Positions 14,034 to 14,640 of a stretch of 14,640 bases of DNA are shown one piece after another. Source of the stretch: Candidatus Nanoarchaeia archaeon (lineage in GTDB: Archaea; Nanobdellota; Nanobdellia; Tiddalikarchaeales; Tiddalikarchaeaceae); the NCBI GenBank assembly GCA_028704265.1, contig JAQVLH010000010.1:1-14640 (forward strand), given 5' to 3'. How positions within the stretch are numbered: position 1 is the stretch's first letter; each line of letters starts with the position of its first letter. Both the position numbers and the translations under genes were made by a program. The notes beneath the pieces were generated by a model that worked only from the letters and a program-made list of their open reading frames with translations, was not told where the DNA came from and did not search any database.

Positions 14034-14525
14034 ATGAAAGTCTTTGTTCCTCATTATACCTGCAAAAATGGCTTTGAGTCAGGAGTAGCATGTCTGAAAA
14101 TATTAACAGATTATATTAATGATGTTAGGATTAATGAAAAAAAACCGACAGATTTATCTGAAATTGCTATAAAAACTGCTTTAAAAATTTCTAATAATAA
14201 TCCTTTAAAAATTCCATTAAGTTATGATTTAATTAATTTAGCTATCTCTAAATTTAGTGCCTTAATAGTTAGACAAAAAGAATGCTATAAAATGGATTAT
14301 GAAGGTTTATTGGCTTATGAGCAAAAAATGAAATCTGAATTAATGAATAAAGGTATGCGTTTTATTATTGCCAGAGAATTTGAAGAAGAATTATTAGAAA
14401 ACTTGAACAATGGTCCTTTGATTGTTTTTGTTGATTTTAATAAATTGTATAAACAATTAAATCTTGGGTTTGGATGGCTTATAGTTTTAGAATATAATGA
14501 AATTAAAAAAGAATTAGAGTCATAA
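14034..14525 (+). CDS. peptidase C39-like protein, catalytic residues apparently replaced
   Basis: This 163-residue protein resembles the small papain-fold peptidase C39-like family. In active members a V-P-x-x-x-Q segment (oxyanion Gln) is followed by S-C-G-P-A-C-L with the nucleophile Cys, and a late G-H-x-x-V-x-x-x-Y supplies His. Here VPHYTCKNGFESGVACL has Cys10 at the Gln position and Ser16 at the nucleophile position, while Cys20 matches a conserved non-catalytic position. Near the end GPLIVFVDFNKLY (127-139) and FGWLIVLEYN (146-155) match the final strands, with Trp148 where His is expected. If the alignment is right the protein is inactive as a cysteine peptidase and may be a binding or regulatory form. 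It is intact, with its own TATA-like box. The function is unknown and the family call is pattern-based. Confidence 0.6.
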   Translation: MKVFVPHYTCKNGFESGVACLKILTDYINDVRINEKKPTDLSEIAIKTALKISNNNPLKIPLSYDLINLAISKFSALIVRQKECYKMDYEGLLAYEQKMKSELMNKGMRFIIAREFEEELLENLNNGPLIVFVDFNKLYKQLNLGFGWLIVLEYNEIKKELES

Positions 14526-14580
14526 TCATAGATCTAACTAATTTGTCAAGAATTATTTAGATAAACATATTGTCCATTTT

Positions 14581-14626
14581 TACGTGCAATGGTCTTAAAT
14601 CTGTGGAAAGACCATTGTGCATCGTA
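14581..14626. repeat. imperfect inverted repeat (hairpin) downstream of the last gene
   Basis: CAATGGTCTT (14587-14596) and AAGACCATTG (14608-14617) are exact reverse complements around an 11-nt loop. With one- and two-base bulges the pairing extends outwards to TACG/CGTA, giving arms 14581-14596 and 14608-14626. It could be an RNA hairpin, a structured RNA or the end of a mobile element; there is no oligo-T tail, so it is not a typical archaeal terminator. It is richer in G and C than its surroundings. The rest of 14526-14640 shows nothing I can name. Confidence 0.6.
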
Positions 14627-14640
14627 CATCGTACATTCTA
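14620..14640. repeat. 7-bp tandem repeat at the window end
   Basis: Two exact copies of CATCGTA are followed by CATTCTA, a third copy with two changes, reaching the last base of the window. The first copy overlaps the right arm of the hairpin. Whether the array continues cannot be seen. Confidence 0.6.

Noticed and set aside
14620..14640. Start of a CRISPR array
   Set aside because: The repeated unit is only 7 bp with no spacers, and no cas gene is nearby.

Overview
The window looks like a piece of an AT-rich archaeal genome, most likely a DPANN-type lineage such as Woesearchaeota or Pacearchaeota (the lineage is inferred). The archaeal assignment rests on a FEN-1 flap endonuclease with a C-terminal PCNA-binding box, an archaeal-style type IA topoisomerase with zinc ribbons, endonuclease Q, and promoters with TATA-like boxes set about 23 nt before the start codon, as in leaderless archaeal transcripts. 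Genes are tightly packed, and the longest stretch without a gene is about 115 bases. No rRNA, tRNA, CRISPR array or insertion sequence was seen.

Layout. 1-668: the C-terminal part of a UDP-glucose 6-dehydrogenase. 710-1532: three consecutive small proteins that look like ubiquitin-like beta-grasp (MoaD/ThiS) folds. Only the middle one has a diglycine, and it is buried eight residues before the end. 1535-1897: an unrecognised protein. 1913-4174: topoisomerase I. 4224-4698: a 2[4Fe-4S] ferredoxin and a three-helix membrane protein. 4695-5918 (minus): endonuclease Q. 5984-7590: three unrecognised proteins. 7587-8612 (minus): FEN-1. 8667-10082: a polysaccharide flippase interrupted by one in-frame stop. 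10088-11287 (minus): glutamate dehydrogenase. 11386-13948 (minus): a three-gene ABC-2 exporter operon. 14034-14525: a peptidase C39-like protein whose catalytic residues appear to be replaced. 14526-14640: an inverted repeat and a 7-bp tandem repeat.

How the genes fit together. TopA, EndoQ and FEN-1 form a DNA maintenance group. EndoQ nicks 5' of deaminated bases and FEN-1 could clear the flap produced by repair synthesis. The sugar-nucleotide dehydrogenase, flippase and ABC exporter point to cell-surface polysaccharide or export functions. Glutamate dehydrogenase and ferredoxin are the only general metabolic genes seen.

The most unusual parts are the tandem beta-grasp proteins (especially the hidden diglycine), the inactive-looking C39-like protein, and the interrupted flippase. 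All calls come from reading the sequence and recalled family motifs; no database search was run.
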